A stretch of DNA of 64,000 nucleotides from Comamonas serinivorans (GCF_002158865.1 NZ_CP021455.1:4176001-4240000); one strand, 5' to 3'. Counted from the first letter of the stretch, positions 44,436 through 54,424 are shown. Notes: generated from the letters alone by a model not told the origin. Numbers and translations: made by a program.

Positions 44436-44696
44436 CATGGCGATTGCGCGCCTGCCGCGTAGCCCTGTCCGGGCACGGCTGGCGTGGACGGCCCGCCGCC
44501 TGCGCCGGACCATCGCCCGTCCCTAGCGGCACGTTCGCCGGCAACTTCGCGCCGGCACGCTCATGGGACAATCTTTGCCCGCCCCGCTGCAGCCTGGCCA
44601 AGCACTCACGCCTGGCCGGCGCAGACTGCGTTGGCGCCCCATCCCGCAGGCTGGCCTCAGGCGCCAGCCGCAGACCTCTTGAAGAAAGGATCCCCC

Positions 44697-45182
44697 ATGC
44701 CCTCGTTTGACACCGTGTGTGAACCCGATCTGGTGGAAGTGAAAAACGCCGTCGACAACTCGGCCAAGGAAATCGGCACGCGCTTCGATTTCAAAGGCAC
44801 CTCGGCCGCCATCGAGCTCAAGGACAAGGAGATCACGCTGATCGGCGACGCCGACTTCCAGCTGGTGCAGATCGAGGACATCCTGCGCAACAAGCTCACC
44901 AAGCGCAACGTCGACGTGCGCTTTCTGGACAAGGGCACGGTGCAGAAGATCGGCGGCGACAAGGTCAAGCAGGTCATCACCGTCAAGAGCGGCATCAGCA
45001 GCGAAGACGGCAAGAAGATCCAGAAGCTGGTTAAGGAGAGCAAGCTCAAGGTGCAAGCCGCGATTCAAGGCGACGCCGTGCGCGTGACCGGCGCCAAGCG
45101 CGATGACTTGCAAGCCGTGATGGCCCTGCTGAAGAAGGACATGGCCGATCTGCCGCTGTCGTACAACAACTTCCGCGATTGA
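44697..45182 (+). CDS. yajQ: YajQ family nucleotide-binding protein
   Basis: 161 residues: MPSFDTVCEPDLVEVKNAVD, TRFDFKGTSAAIELKDKEIT and a C-terminal QAVMALLKKDMADLPLSYNNF, the whole-length YajQ pattern of two RRM-like folds. Members bind cyclic di-GMP in Xanthomonas and can affect transcription. AAAGGAT precedes the ATG. Monocistronic. Confidence 0.95.
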   Translation: MPSFDTVCEPDLVEVKNAVDNSAKEIGTRFDFKGTSAAIELKDKEITLIGDADFQLVQIEDILRNKLTKRNVDVRFLDKGTVQKIGGDKVKQVITVKSGISSEDGKKIQKLVKESKLKVQAAIQGDAVRVTGAKRDDLQAVMALLKKDMADLPLSYNNFRD

Positions 45183-45203
45183 GGGGCGGATCCAGCACTT
45201 CAC

Positions 45204-45255
45204 GGAGTATCGACCTATCGCCGTTTATGATAAAACGGCAGTAGCCCGATACTCC
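45204..45255. repeat. Nested-palindrome repeat, copy 14
   Basis: Outer arms GGAGTATCG and CGATACTCC and inner arms GCCGTTT and AAACGGC pair perfectly. It lies 21 bp downstream of yajQ. Confidence 0.93.
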
Positions 45256-45315
45256 ACACTCCGACACCGATCACGGGTTGGTGCACCGCGTCAGCCATCC
45301 CCCGTGACAGCCCCC

Positions 45316-45339
45316 AACGGCAAGCGCTGGCTTGCCGTT
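45316..45339 (+). terminator. Possible terminator hairpin downstream of yajQ
   Basis: Ten-bp perfect stem AACGGCAAGC with GCTTGCCGTT around GCTG; only GTCGTTT follows, so the T-run is poor. Confidence 0.4.
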
Positions 45340-45622
45340 GTCGTTTGCGGATGGCGCTGCGCCTGAGCGGTGCCCGTTGCGGGCCCACGACGTGACCGCC
45401 GCCATGGCATCACATGGCCCCTCCACGCTGGTCACGCCGGGAAGGCACTCGATGACGGCTCGAGCCTGAGCGATCCCTCTTGGCGACCTGGCGTGCATCG
45501 CGCCGCACCAGGTTCTTGACCGGCACGATGCCCGAGGACGTTTTCCTCATCCTGAGCGAAACCGTCTCCAGCGAGAACCTCAGCGACTCTGCGCCCCCTG
45601 CCCCACCGCGTGCCGACCGGGT

Positions 45623-47047
45623 TCAGTCGGCTCCGGTCACGCGCAGCACTTCTTCGGGCGTGGTGATGCCTGCGCGCACCAGGCGCTCGCCGTCGTCGCG
45701 CATCAGCGTCATGCCGTGGCTCAGGGCCAGGTCGCGCACCTTGGCCTCGGCCGCCTGCTGGTGGATGAGGGCGCGCATGGCGTCGTCCACCACCAGCATT
45801 TCGAACACACCGGTGCGACCGGCGTAGCCGGTCTTGCCGCAGCGCTCGCAGCCGGCGCCGCCGCAGTCGGTGCAGGTCTTGCGCACCAGGCGCTGCGCCA
45901 GCACCCCCAGCAGCGACGATGACAACAGAAAAGGCTCCACGCCCATGTCGATCAGGCGCGTGATGGCGCTGGCCGAGTCGTTGGTGTGCAGCGTGGCCAG
46001 CACCAGGTGACCGGTGAGCGAGGCCTGGATGGCGATCTGCGCGGTCTCGAAATCGCGGATTTCACCGATCATGATGACGTCCGGGTCTTGCCGCAGCAGC
46101 GCGCGCAGGGCCTTGGCGAAGGTCATGTCGATCTTGGCGTTGACCTGCGTCTGCCCCACGCCGGGCAGCTCGTACTCGATTGGGTCCTCGACCGTCATGA
46201 TGTTGTTGGCCGCGGCATCGAGGCGCTGCAGCCCCGCGTACAGCGTGGTGGTCTTGCCCGAGCCCGTGGGGCCGGTGACCAGCACGATGCCGTGCGGCCG
46301 GTGGATCAGGTCGTCGAACTGGCGCAAGACATGGCCTTGCATGCCCACCGATTCGAGCGAGAGCTTGCTTTCGCTCTTGTCGAGCAGGCGCAGCACGGCG
46401 CGCTCGCCGTGAGCGCTGGGCAAGGTGGACACGCGCACGTCCACCGCCCGCGTGCCGATGCGCAGGCTGATGCGCCCATCTTGCGGCAGGCGCTTTTCGG
46501 CGATGTCCAGCTCGGCCATGATCTTCAGGCGCGAGATCAGGGCGGCGTGCAGGGCGCGGTTGGGCCGCACCACCTCACGCAGCGTGCCGTCGACGCGAAA
46601 GCGCACGCTGGAGCTGCGCTCGTAGGGCTCGATGTGGATGTCGCTCGCGCCATCGCGCGCGGCCTGCGTGAGCAGCGCGTTCAGCATGCGGATGATGGGC
46701 GCGTCGTCGGCCGTCTCCAGCAGGTCTTCCACCGCAGGCAGCTCTTGCATCATGCGCTGCAGGTCGGCGTCGGACTCGACCTCGCTCACCACGGCCGCCG
46801 CGCTGGACTCGCCCTGCGCGTAGGCCACGCTGATGCGCTGGGTCAGCGCGTCGGGCGTCATGGTCTGGACGATGAGCCGCTCGCCGGACGCCTCGGGCTG
46901 GAGGCGCTGCGCCTCGAAGCGCCGCATGACCTCGCCCAGGGCGCCCTTGTCGCTGTGCGTGCTCAGCCACAGCACCGCAGCGGTGCCATCGTCTTCAAGC
47001 AGCAAGCCGGCTTCGCGGGCGAAGGCATAGGGCAAGGGGTAGCGCAT
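45623..47047 (-). CDS. gspE: Type II secretion ATPase GspE, second system
   Basis: 474 residues, shorter than the first GspE because it lacks the N1E region and starts MRYPLPYAFAREAGLLLEDD. Walker A GPTGSGKTTT is near residue 256, with MTVEDPIEYELPGVGQTQVN, VIMIGEIRDFETAQIAIQAS and HLVLATLHTND. Zinc module CTDCGGAGCERCGKTGY near 387-403. It is the last gene of the second cluster, 23 bp after gspD. No gspF follows, unlike in most Gsp operons. Confidence 0.95.
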   Translation of the reverse strand: MRYPLPYAFAREAGLLLEDDGTAAVLWLSTHSDKGALGEVMRRFEAQRLQPEASGERLIVQTMTPDALTQRISVAYAQGESSAAAVVSEVESDADLQRMMQELPAVEDLLETADDAPIIRMLNALLTQAARDGASDIHIEPYERSSSVRFRVDGTLREVVRPNRALHAALISRLKIMAELDIAEKRLPQDGRISLRIGTRAVDVRVSTLPSAHGERAVLRLLDKSESKLSLESVGMQGHVLRQFDDLIHRPHGIVLVTGPTGSGKTTTLYAGLQRLDAAANNIMTVEDPIEYELPGVGQTQVNAKIDMTFAKALRALLRQDPDVIMIGEIRDFETAQIAIQASLTGHLVLATLHTNDSASAITRLIDMGVEPFLLSSSLLGVLAQRLVRKTCTDCGGAGCERCGKTGYAGRTGVFEMLVVDDAMRALIHQQAAEAKVRDLALSHGMTLMRDDGERLVRAGITTPEEVLRVTGAD

Positions 47048-47070
47048 GGCCGGTGTCGCGTTCGCGAAGG

Positions 47071-49536
47071 TCAGTTGACGTAAAGGCTGGGGTCGTAGCG
47101 CTCGGACGGGCCTGTGCCCGAGGTGCGCGACGACGGCGAATAGTCGGCCCCATACGGCGCTGTGGGCAGCGCCGCAGGCGGCGTCGGCTTCAGGGGCTGA
47201 CGCGACGGCGCCGGAGTGACCGAATTGGCGGGGTCCACGACCAGCTTGCTGGTGGACTCGGGAATGGGGCGCGGCGGCAGGTCTGGCAGCACGGCGCTGC
47301 GGTTGACCGGCGTCGACACGCTGGGCCGGGGCTGCGAAGCGCGCTGGTGGGTCTGCATCTCCTGGTAGCGGCCTTGCGAGAACTCGTCGGCCTGGTAGCC
47401 GTCGCGCAGCACCACCGGGCGCAGGAACACCATCAGGTTGGATTTGGAGCCGGTGCGGCTGCGGCTTTTGAACAGGTTGCCCACGATGGGCACATCACCC
47501 AGCACGGGCACCTTGTCCTCGCTTTCGCTGTAGGTGTCCTGCATGAGGCCGCCCAGCACCACGATGGAGCCGTCGTCCACCACCACGCTGGACTCGATGG
47601 AGCGCTTGTTGGTGATGTAGCCCGAGGCGGTGGTGCCCGACTGCAGGCTGGAGGCCTCCTGGTAAATCACCAGCTTGACCGTGCCGTCTTCACTGATCTG
47701 CGGGCGCACGCGCAGCGTGAGGCCCACGTCCTGGCGCTCGTAGGTCTGGAAGGGGTTGGTGCTGCTGTTGCTGGTGGTGGTGTAGCTGCCGGTCACGAAG
47801 GGCACGTTCTGGCCCACGACGATGCGCGCTTCCTCGTTGTCCAGCGTCAGCAGCGTGGGGCGCGACAGCACGTTGCCAGCGCCCGAGGTCTGCAGGAAGT
47901 TGGCCAGCACACCCAGCTTGTTGCCGGACCCGAAATCGACGCCACCGATCATGTTGGTGCCCGGGCCGGGCAGGACGCTGCCCAGGTTATTCAGGTTGGT
48001 CGATGAGCCGTTGTTGCCGTAAGCCGCTGCTGCAGCCGCCAGCTGGAGCAGGTTGGTCGAGGTGCCGTTGTTGAAGTTGGTGCCAATGGCCACGGCGTTG
48101 CCGAGCACGGCCTGCAACTGCACCCCGAAGTCGGCGTCCAGGCTGTCGTTCACCTCGGCGATCAAGGCCTCGATGTAGACCTGCGCGCGCCGCTCGTCCA
48201 GGCGATCGATGACGGCCCGCAGCTGGCGGTAGACCGGCTCGGGCGCGCTGATGATGATGGAGTTGGTGGACGGATCGGCCTGGATCTGGCCACCGGTGGA
48301 GGGCTGGTTGTTGCTCGCCGCGTTGATGGTGGGGCCGGTGCTGATGCTGCCGCTGGCACCGGTGTTGCCCGTCATGCCGGCCGAGGCGTTGGCCGGCACC
48401 ACGCCCGCGCCCACGTTGGCACCGGTGTTCGCCACGCCCTGCTGCGCTCCGGCCGTGCCGGTACCCGAGGCATTGGCCCCCGGCAGCGAGGCCAGTGCCG
48501 CACGCAGGGTGACGGCCAGCTTGGCCGCATCGGCGTTCTTCAGGTGCACCACGTGGATGTTGCCGCCCATGTAGCCCGAGTTGGACTCGGCAGGCTGATC
48601 GAGTTTGGCGATCAGGTCGCGCACCTGCGCCGCCTTGGCCGCATTCGCCGCCCGCAGGATGAGCGAATTGCTGCGCGGCTCGGGCATCAGCGTGGTGCGG
48701 TAGGCGGTGTCGGCCCCCGATGCGGGCGCCGCCGCCGCGATGTTGACCTGTGCCCCGGGTGCGCTGCCCGCGGCCGGCGACGCGGTGGGCAGGTTGCCGT
48801 TGCCGCCCGACTCCACCAGGCGCATGATCACCGGCGCCAGGTCGGACGCCACGGCGTGCCGGAGCTTGATGACCTCGACACTGGTGGCGTTGTTCACGTC
48901 CAGCGTGCCCACGATGCGGGCGATGCGCTGCAGGTTGTCCGCGTAATCGGTGATGATCAACGCGTTGGTGCTGGGACTGACGTTGATGGTGTTGTTGGGG
49001 CTGATCAGGGGCCGCAGCACGGGCACCAGGTTGGCAGCGCTCTCGTGGTTGAGCCGGAAGATCTGCGTGATGATCTGCCCCCCCGCCGCCGGCACCTTGC
49101 CGGCCGACACCGAGCCCGTCTGCAGTTTGGCCTCGGCCTCGGGCACGACGGTGTACAAACCGTTCGCGAACACCATGGCAAAGCCCTGGGTGCGCAGCTG
49201 CTGCACGAACATCTGCACCGCCTCGCCCGGCGTCACCGGGTTGGTGCTCACCAAGTTGATGGTGCCTTTGACCCGCGGATCGACGACCACGTTGCGACCG
49301 GTGAGCGTGGCGACGGCGCGCGCCACGGCATCGATCTCGGCGTTCATGAAGTTGAGCGTCACGCTGGCCCCGCGGCGCAGCTCCGGCTGGTCGCCTGCGG
49401 CCAGGGCCGCCGGTGCCATGCCCAGGCTGAGCGGCGCGCTGAGCATCACCAGCGCCAGCGCACGGGCCAGCGGAGAAGGCGAGCCCATTCGAAGGCCGGT
49501 TGAGGCGCCACGCGGGCGATGGAGGTGTTTGGTCAT
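47071..49536 (-). CDS. gspD: Type II secretion secretin GspD, second system
   Basis: 821 residues. A signal peptide (VMLSAPLSLGMAPAALA|AG) precedes N0 (VTLNFMNAEIDAVARAVATL) and N1-N3 repeats. N3 carries a Gly/Ser/Thr/Asn-rich insertion (around residues 360-440). The secretin domain holds VLSRPTLLTLDNEEARIVVG, QNVPFVTGSYTT and VPVLGDVPIVGNLFKSRSRT. A Pro/Ser-rich tail follows, probably the S domain region. It forms the outer-membrane pore of this second system. The ATG at 49536 is used; the open frame before it overlaps gspN. Confidence 0.94.
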   Translation of the reverse strand: MTKHLHRPRGASTGLRMGSPSPLARALALVMLSAPLSLGMAPAALAAGDQPELRRGASVTLNFMNAEIDAVARAVATLTGRNVVVDPRVKGTINLVSTNPVTPGEAVQMFVQQLRTQGFAMVFANGLYTVVPEAEAKLQTGSVSAGKVPAAGGQIITQIFRLNHESAANLVPVLRPLISPNNTINVSPSTNALIITDYADNLQRIARIVGTLDVNNATSVEVIKLRHAVASDLAPVIMRLVESGGNGNLPTASPAAGSAPGAQVNIAAAAPASGADTAYRTTLMPEPRSNSLILRAANAAKAAQVRDLIAKLDQPAESNSGYMGGNIHVVHLKNADAAKLAVTLRAALASLPGANASGTGTAGAQQGVANTGANVGAGVVPANASAGMTGNTGASGSISTGPTINAASNNQPSTGGQIQADPSTNSIIISAPEPVYRQLRAVIDRLDERRAQVYIEALIAEVNDSLDADFGVQLQAVLGNAVAIGTNFNNGTSTNLLQLAAAAAAYGNNGSSTNLNNLGSVLPGPGTNMIGGVDFGSGNKLGVLANFLQTSGAGNVLSRPTLLTLDNEEARIVVGQNVPFVTGSYTTTSNSSTNPFQTYERQDVGLTLRVRPQISEDGTVKLVIYQEASSLQSGTTASGYITNKRSIESSVVVDDGSIVVLGGLMQDTYSESEDKVPVLGDVPIVGNLFKSRSRTGSKSNLMVFLRPVVLRDGYQADEFSQGRYQEMQTHQRASQPRPSVSTPVNRSAVLPDLPPRPIPESTSKLVVDPANSVTPAPSRQPLKPTPPAALPTAPYGADYSPSSRTSGTGPSERYDPSLYVN

Positions 49537-49550
49537 GGTGGATCGACTTC

Positions 49551-50363
49551 CTAACCCACGGAGATGATGGCCTTGCCACCCGAGCGGCGGCCAATCAAGG
49601 TCAGCAAATTGGACAATTGCACTTCGTGCTCGGGGGCGGCGACGGCCTCGCCCGAGAAACGCAGGCGTGAGCTCACCCACCGCCCTGAACCGGTCAGGCG
49701 CAGCGGGGCATCTCCCAAGGTGGACAAGGCCAGCGAGGGGCTGTCGCCCCCCGATATGACCACGCGGTAGCTGCCCAGGGGCTTGAGCGGCGAGACCCGC
49801 GAGGACACGTCGCTGGCGGTGAAACTGGCCTCGCCCTGTAGCGAAGCGCGGCCGCTCTGCCAGCGCACGGTCAGGCCCTGGCTGGCCAGGCTCAAGCGGC
49901 CCTGGGGCTGCAAGGTGTTGAAGGGGGCGCCCAGGCCTTCCAGCAGCTGGGCCGGCAAATCGGCCTGCAGCTGCGCCAGCTTGAGCTGCACGCCGCCCCA
50001 CAGCGGGGTGACGCCAAGGGCCATCGGCTGGCGGGTGCAGCAGCTGGCCTCGACCTGCGCCTGCAGGCCCTGCCAGCCGGGCGACAGGCGCCAGCTCACG
50101 CGTCCCGGCAGGCCGGCGCGATCGTGGCTGCCGGCACCGCCCGACAGCACCAGTTGCGCCGATCCACGCCAAATGCTGCCCGTGGGGTCGCTGAGGATGA
50201 CCTGTTGCTGCGTGGCCTGGGCCAGGCCCGCCGCCAGCCAGCGTGCGGGGGCAAACACCACCAGCGTCGCCAGCGTGCCAAGCAGTGCACCGCCCACCGC
50301 CCAGCGCCAGGGCACGTAGGCCTTGGGCGGCACCTGGGCACGGCGCCAGGTGCCGCCGTACAT
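49551..50363 (-). CDS. gspN: Type II secretion protein GspN
   Basis: 270 residues from ATG 50363 (a TTG nine codons earlier is possible). A membrane helix (VGGALLGTLATLVVFAPARW) is followed by the GspN domain with VILSDPTGSIWRGSAQLVLS and SHDRAGLPGRVSWRLSPGWQ. GspN is an accessory inner-membrane component of Burkholderia-type Gsp systems. It sits between gspM and gspD, 14 bp before the secretin. Confidence 0.85.
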   Translation of the reverse strand: MYGGTWRRAQVPPKAYVPWRWAVGGALLGTLATLVVFAPARWLAAGLAQATQQQVILSDPTGSIWRGSAQLVLSGGAGSHDRAGLPGRVSWRLSPGWQGLQAQVEASCCTRQPMALGVTPLWGGVQLKLAQLQADLPAQLLEGLGAPFNTLQPQGRLSLASQGLTVRWQSGRASLQGEASFTASDVSSRVSPLKPLGSYRVVISGGDSPSLALSTLGDAPLRLTGSGRWVSSRLRFSGEAVAAPEHEVQLSNLLTLIGRRSGGKAIISVG

Positions 50364-50405
50364 GTCTGCTGGAAAGCGCGACTCAACCAAGCTGGGCCTC
50401 GCATG

Positions 50406-50948
50406 TCATGGTTGGGGCATCCCGACGGAAATCAGGCCATTCCACAGTACCGCCGCACCCGGCGCACGGGTCAATCGCACCTGCACAGGTACTGCCTTGG
50501 CATCGACGCGGGCGCGCGCCACCCACTGGGCCACGGCACCACCGCTCACCTGGGTCACGGTGATGTTGGCGCGGTCGCCGGTCCATTGCAGCTTGGCGGC
50601 ATCGCCAAAGCCGGCCGTCACGCTGGCTTCCAGCGCCTGACGCGCGGCCTGCGGGCTCAGCTTGGGCTGCGCCTGCAGCGCCTGCGCCTCGTGCTGCAGG
50701 CTCATCATCTGCTGCCATTGCGCATCGAGGTTCTGGCGCTCGGCCGCCACGCGTTGAAGCGTCGACAACGCGGGCGACAACAGCCCCCACCAGCAGACGG
50801 CCAAGGCCACGACGAGGGCCGCGGCCCACACCAGGGTGCGTTCGCGCGGGGCCAGGGCCGCGTGCCAGTCGACGCCCTTTTGCAACCAAGCGGGCAGCTT
50901 GCGCGCCTGGCCCTCGCGGGGCGTGCGCAGGGGTTTGCGCCAGTTCAT
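50406..50948 (-). CDS. gspM: Type II secretion protein GspM, second system
   Basis: 180 residues from ATG 50948, which overlaps the gspL stop (ATGA). A basic cytoplasmic start, one membrane helix (TLVWAAALVVALAVCWWGLL), a helical stretch and a ferredoxin-like domain (NITVTQVSGGAVAQWVARAR) match GspM of the classical subtype, unlike the b-type GspM in the first operon. It pairs with GspL. Confidence 0.88.
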   Translation of the reverse strand: MNWRKPLRTPREGQARKLPAWLQKGVDWHAALAPRERTLVWAAALVVALAVCWWGLLSPALSTLQRVAAERQNLDAQWQQMMSLQHEAQALQAQPKLSPQAARQALEASVTAGFGDAAKLQWTGDRANITVTQVSGGAVAQWVARARVDAKAVPVQVRLTRAPGAAVLWNGLISVGMPQP

Positions 50949-52177
50949 CGCCCGTCCCCCATCCATTGCACGGTCAGGTCCGCTCCGTTGAGCGTGGCCG
51001 TCAGGCGTTGCGCGGCCACGGCCTGGTTCAGCGCCTCGAGTTGATCGGCCGGCAGGGGCACGCCCTTGAGCACCAGCTCATTCGGCGCGTTGTAGCCCAC
51101 TTCGGTGGGCGTGGCCCCACCCAGGTGCGGCGCCACCGCGCTCATCATGGCATCCATGTCGCCGCCATTCAGCGCCCCCGTGGCCTGGCGCAGCAGGCCC
51201 ACCTCGCGGGCCATCTGGATCGGTGCATCGACCACCACACGCACCTGCGGAAAGGTCCGCGTCAACACCTCGTTCATCGCCTGTTTGCGCTGGTCATGGG
51301 CCTGCTGCGCCTTCCAGGCCAGGGCATTCAACCCGATCAGGTTGGCCAGCAGCACCAGCCCCAGCCCCCAGCGCACCGGGCGCCAGCTGGCGCCATGCAG
51401 GACATTGCGCCAGACGGAAGTGGCGCGCTTGCTCGCCCGCGCCCAGCCGGTGCTGGCAAATTCCATCTGGGCCAGGTCCCAGTCGCTTTGGACCGCGGCC
51501 ATGAACCGGTCGGCACGGGCCTGCAGGCGCAAGGGCACCTGCAGCACGGTCTCGGCCGACTCCACGACCGAGGGCTCGGCGGTGATGTCGGTCTGTTCGG
51601 CTTCCTGGGCGGCCAGGGGCGGCAGCAGCTGCAGCACGCCCGGCGACAGCGGCATGCACAGCACGCCATGCACGGCCGCCCCCGTGGCCAGCAGCCACGG
51701 AAGCTGGGCCTCGCCCGTGACCTGCACGACCAGCCCGGCCGCCCGCGGCGCCAGCTCGGGCACGATGCGGGTCACGGGGCGGTGGGCGGCTTCGAGCGTC
51801 TGCAGGTGGTTGCGCAACCAACTGCGGTCGCACGCCGCCACCCAGACCTTGGCCCCCAGCAGCGACTCGCCGCCGGGCGCCAGCGCCAGGTGGGTGTCGG
51901 CCACCTCGGTCAGCAACTTGTCTTCCAGCAATCCCTCCAGCACCTGGCGCAGGCGCGGCGAGCCCAGCCCCACGCCCTTGGGCAGGCGCACCTCGTGCCA
52001 GGACAGGCTGCTGGCCGGCACGATGGCCACGACCTCGCCGCCGCGCGCTTGCTCGGGCAGCAGCGCAGCCTGGGCCTGGCCGTATTTGTGGGTGTGGATG
52101 CCGTCCTTGGACGTGACGTAGGGGTAGCGAACCTGCGGCCCCACATCGAGGCCCAACCAGATGACCAGGCTGCTCAT
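50945..52177 (-). CDS. gspL: Type II secretion protein GspL, second system
   Basis: 410 residues. An actin-like cytoplasmic domain (VAIVPASSLSWHEVRLPKGV; LLGAKVWVAACDRSWLRNHL) is followed by a membrane helix (LGLVLLANLIGLNALAWKAQ, about 285) and a periplasmic domain (TEVGYNAPNELVLKGVPLP). This is the classical GspL layout and differs from the PilN-like GspL of the first operon. It anchors GspE. The gene begins after a 322-bp gap, so a promoter may lie upstream. Confidence 0.9.
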   Translation of the reverse strand: MSSLVIWLGLDVGPQVRYPYVTSKDGIHTHKYGQAQAALLPEQARGGEVVAIVPASSLSWHEVRLPKGVGLGSPRLRQVLEGLLEDKLLTEVADTHLALAPGGESLLGAKVWVAACDRSWLRNHLQTLEAAHRPVTRIVPELAPRAAGLVVQVTGEAQLPWLLATGAAVHGVLCMPLSPGVLQLLPPLAAQEAEQTDITAEPSVVESAETVLQVPLRLQARADRFMAAVQSDWDLAQMEFASTGWARASKRATSVWRNVLHGASWRPVRWGLGLVLLANLIGLNALAWKAQQAHDQRKQAMNEVLTRTFPQVRVVVDAPIQMAREVGLLRQATGALNGGDMDAMMSAVAPHLGGATPTEVGYNAPNELVLKGVPLPADQLEALNQAVAAQRLTATLNGADLTVQWMGDGR

Positions 52178-52499
52178 GCCGCTGCTCCGGGCGTGCGCGC
52201 GGCGTGCCGACCGCCGAGGCCAGACGCGTCACAGCAAAAAACGAGGTGGAACAAGGACATGAAGAAAAAAGCTGTACAGCGGCCTGAAGTCTTGCCCATG
52301 CTAATCCAGGCCAGCCCCTGGGCACCATAACCGCTGGTTACATTTGCGGTGATCGCAACAATCCGCGGGCAAACGATGCATTTTAGAGACGCTTCATCAC
52401 CGCACTTTGACCAAGCCCTTCGTGCAGCCCGCCAAGCTCGGCCGAACCGCGTTGCGGACTCCAAACAAAAGACCAGCCTGTTGCCGCGATCAAACAGCC
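52178..52499. other. Gap between gspK and gspL, possible internal promoter
   Basis: 322 bp inside the second cluster with no gene. On the minus strand TTGTTG followed by ATGTAACC, and the dyad ACCGC...GCGGT near 52328-52350, might mark a promoter for gspL-M-N-D-E. There is no nested-palindrome copy here. Confidence 0.35.
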
Positions 52500-53678
52500 T
52501 CACGGGCCCAACCGCGACTGCATGCTGCCGTAATCCAGCCCGCCCGGCGCGGGCGCCGTGACCGTGGTGCGCCGCCGCTCCAGCACGCTCACGGCGTTGC
52601 CGTTGCGCTGCACGCTGGACACTTCTTCCAGCGCCAGGTCGTCCAGCCGCAGGCGGCCACGCACCTCGAACAAGTCCGAGCGCACGCCGAAGTAGCTGTC
52701 ACCGATCAAGCCTTCGTCCTTGCCCATCTGGGTCAGGGCCAGGCGCGCCATGGCCGTGTTGCGGAAGTACGTGGTGTCGCGCTGCTCGACCAGGGCGCGG
52801 GCGCCGGCCAGGTCCAGGCCCGTGGCGGCGGACGCCCCCGCGCCCGGATCCTGCACGGCCACGGCGTGGATGACCTCGGCAGAGGCCGTGTTCAGGTTGA
52901 CGGGCACGGCCTGGAAGACCGACACCAGCGCCGCATGGGGTTTCAGCGCCTCGATGGTGCGGGGCGACAGGCCCAGCCACGTCAGCTGGTCCATCTGCGT
53001 TGGCGGCAGGGGTGCATCGGCGGCCGCGGTGGTGCCCGCTTTCGGGTAGGCCGCCAGCATGCCCTGCACGAGCAGGTCCAGCTCGCTGTTGGGCAGGTTC
53101 AACACCTCGAACAGGCGCGCAAAACGGCGTTGCCAAGGCTGGGACAGGGTGCCGCCAGTCACCAGGTTGCCGATGTTCATGCGTGCTTGCAGGTCCACGA
53201 TGGCCCCTGACAAGAAGGCGTCGCGGATGTCGTCGCCGGTGCCGGCCCCCGGCGTGCCCGCCAGGAAGGTGGACAGGCGCGACTCGGCCAGCGGCATGGC
53301 CCAGGGTTCGGCCAGGTGGTCCACCGTCTGGGCCGAGATGGCGTCCTGACGCAGGATCAGGCGCGACCAGTCCAGGGCCCCCGTCAGCAGCCAGACCGAC
53401 TGGACCCGGGTGCGCTCGGCCGTTTCAACCGCCACGCCGCGCCACTGCTGCCACATGGCGGCCGACGCCAGCGTGGCCACCAGCGCCACGATGAGCATGG
53501 CCATGAGCAAGGCCGCGCCGCGCTGGGCAGCGCACCCTGGCCGTGCATTGTCCGAGCGTCGAGCCGGTTCGGCACCACGGGTGGCGCTTGGGTTGACCCC
53601 GCTCTGGCACGAGGCGATGGGCGCCAGCGGCACGCGGCGGCCGGCCGCCGTGTCATGGGGTGCCACGTTGGTGTTCAT
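52500..53678 (-). CDS. gspK: Type II secretion minor pseudopilin GspK, second system
   Basis: 392 residues. ATG 53678 overlaps the gspJ stop. The leader is unusually long (about 55 residues) and ends AAQRG before AALLMAMLIVALVATLASA. Then come GspK features: LAESRLSTFLAGTPGAGTGD, ARMNIGNLVTGG and VPVNLNTASAEVIHAVAVQD. It is a tip pseudopilin. Confidence 0.9.
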   Translation of the reverse strand: MNTNVAPHDTAAGRRVPLAPIASCQSGVNPSATRGAEPARRSDNARPGCAAQRGAALLMAMLIVALVATLASAAMWQQWRGVAVETAERTRVQSVWLLTGALDWSRLILRQDAISAQTVDHLAEPWAMPLAESRLSTFLAGTPGAGTGDDIRDAFLSGAIVDLQARMNIGNLVTGGTLSQPWQRRFARLFEVLNLPNSELDLLVQGMLAAYPKAGTTAAADAPLPPTQMDQLTWLGLSPRTIEALKPHAALVSVFQAVPVNLNTASAEVIHAVAVQDPGAGASAATGLDLAGARALVEQRDTTYFRNTAMARLALTQMGKDEGLIGDSYFGVRSDLFEVRGRLRLDDLALEEVSSVQRNGNAVSVLERRRTTVTAPAPGGLDYGSMQSRLGP

Positions 53679-54424
53679 CGACCGCCTCCGCGCGTGGGCC
53701 GCACCCAGTCCACCGTCACCGTGCCCGAAAAGGCCTGGCCCTGGGGCAACTGCAGCACCAGCCGCACGCCATCGACCATGCCCTGGCTTTGCGTGCGGAT
53801 GCGCTGGCCCTGCTCGTCGCTGCCCGTTTGCACCTGGGTGGCCGACGAGGACAAGGCGTTGGTCCAGGTGTTGCCGCGGTAGTAGCTCAGTTGCCAGTCG
53901 GTCAGCGGCAACAGCCGGGTTTCGCGGGCCTGGTCGCCGATCAGGCCGCCCTGGGCCCAGCGGCCCGCCGCGTCCCACGCCGCGCGCCAGTCGCTCACCC
54001 GGGTCAACGGCCCCGATTGCCAGCGCATCCACGTGCCCTGCCCGTCCAGGCGCCGCGCCCAGGCCACCACCTGCAGCGCGGCATCGCCCTCGGCCCCCAC
54101 GCGACGGGTGATGCGCATGCTCTGCCCGTCCCACTGCATGGGCGTGGGCTCGCGCGCCGCGGTGCTGCGCAGGGCATCGAGGGGCACCAGCTGCTGGTCG
54201 AGGTCGGTTTTCCACTGCGCGATGGCGGCGTTCATGGCCAGCACGTCGTCCGTGTAGCCGCGCGACTGGCCCTGCGCCCGGGCCATGCCGTCGATGGCCC
54301 GCCAGCTCATCACGGCCATGAGGGCCAACACCACGATGGCCACCAGCACCTCGACCAGGGTGAAGCCGCGCTGGGCTCGCCTCGGCGCCGGGGTGGCTTT
54401 CAGCTGCCCGTGCAAGACTGGCAT
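53675..54424 (-). CDS. gspJ: Type II secretion minor pseudopilin GspJ, second system
   Basis: 249 residues from ATG 54424. The leader MPVLHGQLKATPAPRRAQRG precedes FTLVEVLVAIVVLALMAVMS. Globular part: QWKTDLDQQLVPLDALRS, VVAWARRLDGQGTWMRWQSG. It follows gspI after a 299-bp gap, in contrast to the tight couplings elsewhere. Confidence 0.92.
   Translation of the reverse strand: MPVLHGQLKATPAPRRAQRGFTLVEVLVAIVVLALMAVMSWRAIDGMARAQGQSRGYTDDVLAMNAAIAQWKTDLDQQLVPLDALRSTAAREPTPMQWDGQSMRITRRVGAEGDAALQVVAWARRLDGQGTWMRWQSGPLTRVSDWRAAWDAAGRWAQGGLIGDQARETRLLPLTDWQLSYYRGNTWTNALSSSATQVQTGSDEQGQRIRTQSQGMVDGVRLVLQLPQGQAFSGTVTVDWVRPTRGGGR

Larger units (their letters stand above)
45183..45622. other. Convergent intergenic region yajQ-gspE
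   Basis: 440 bp. Repeat copy 14 is 21 bp after yajQ. A perfect hairpin AACGGCAAGC/GCTTGCCGTT (45316-45339) follows, with a weak T-rich end on the plus strand, a possible terminator for yajQ. Both strands were examined for a gspF gene or fragment: none is present. Confidence 0.6.
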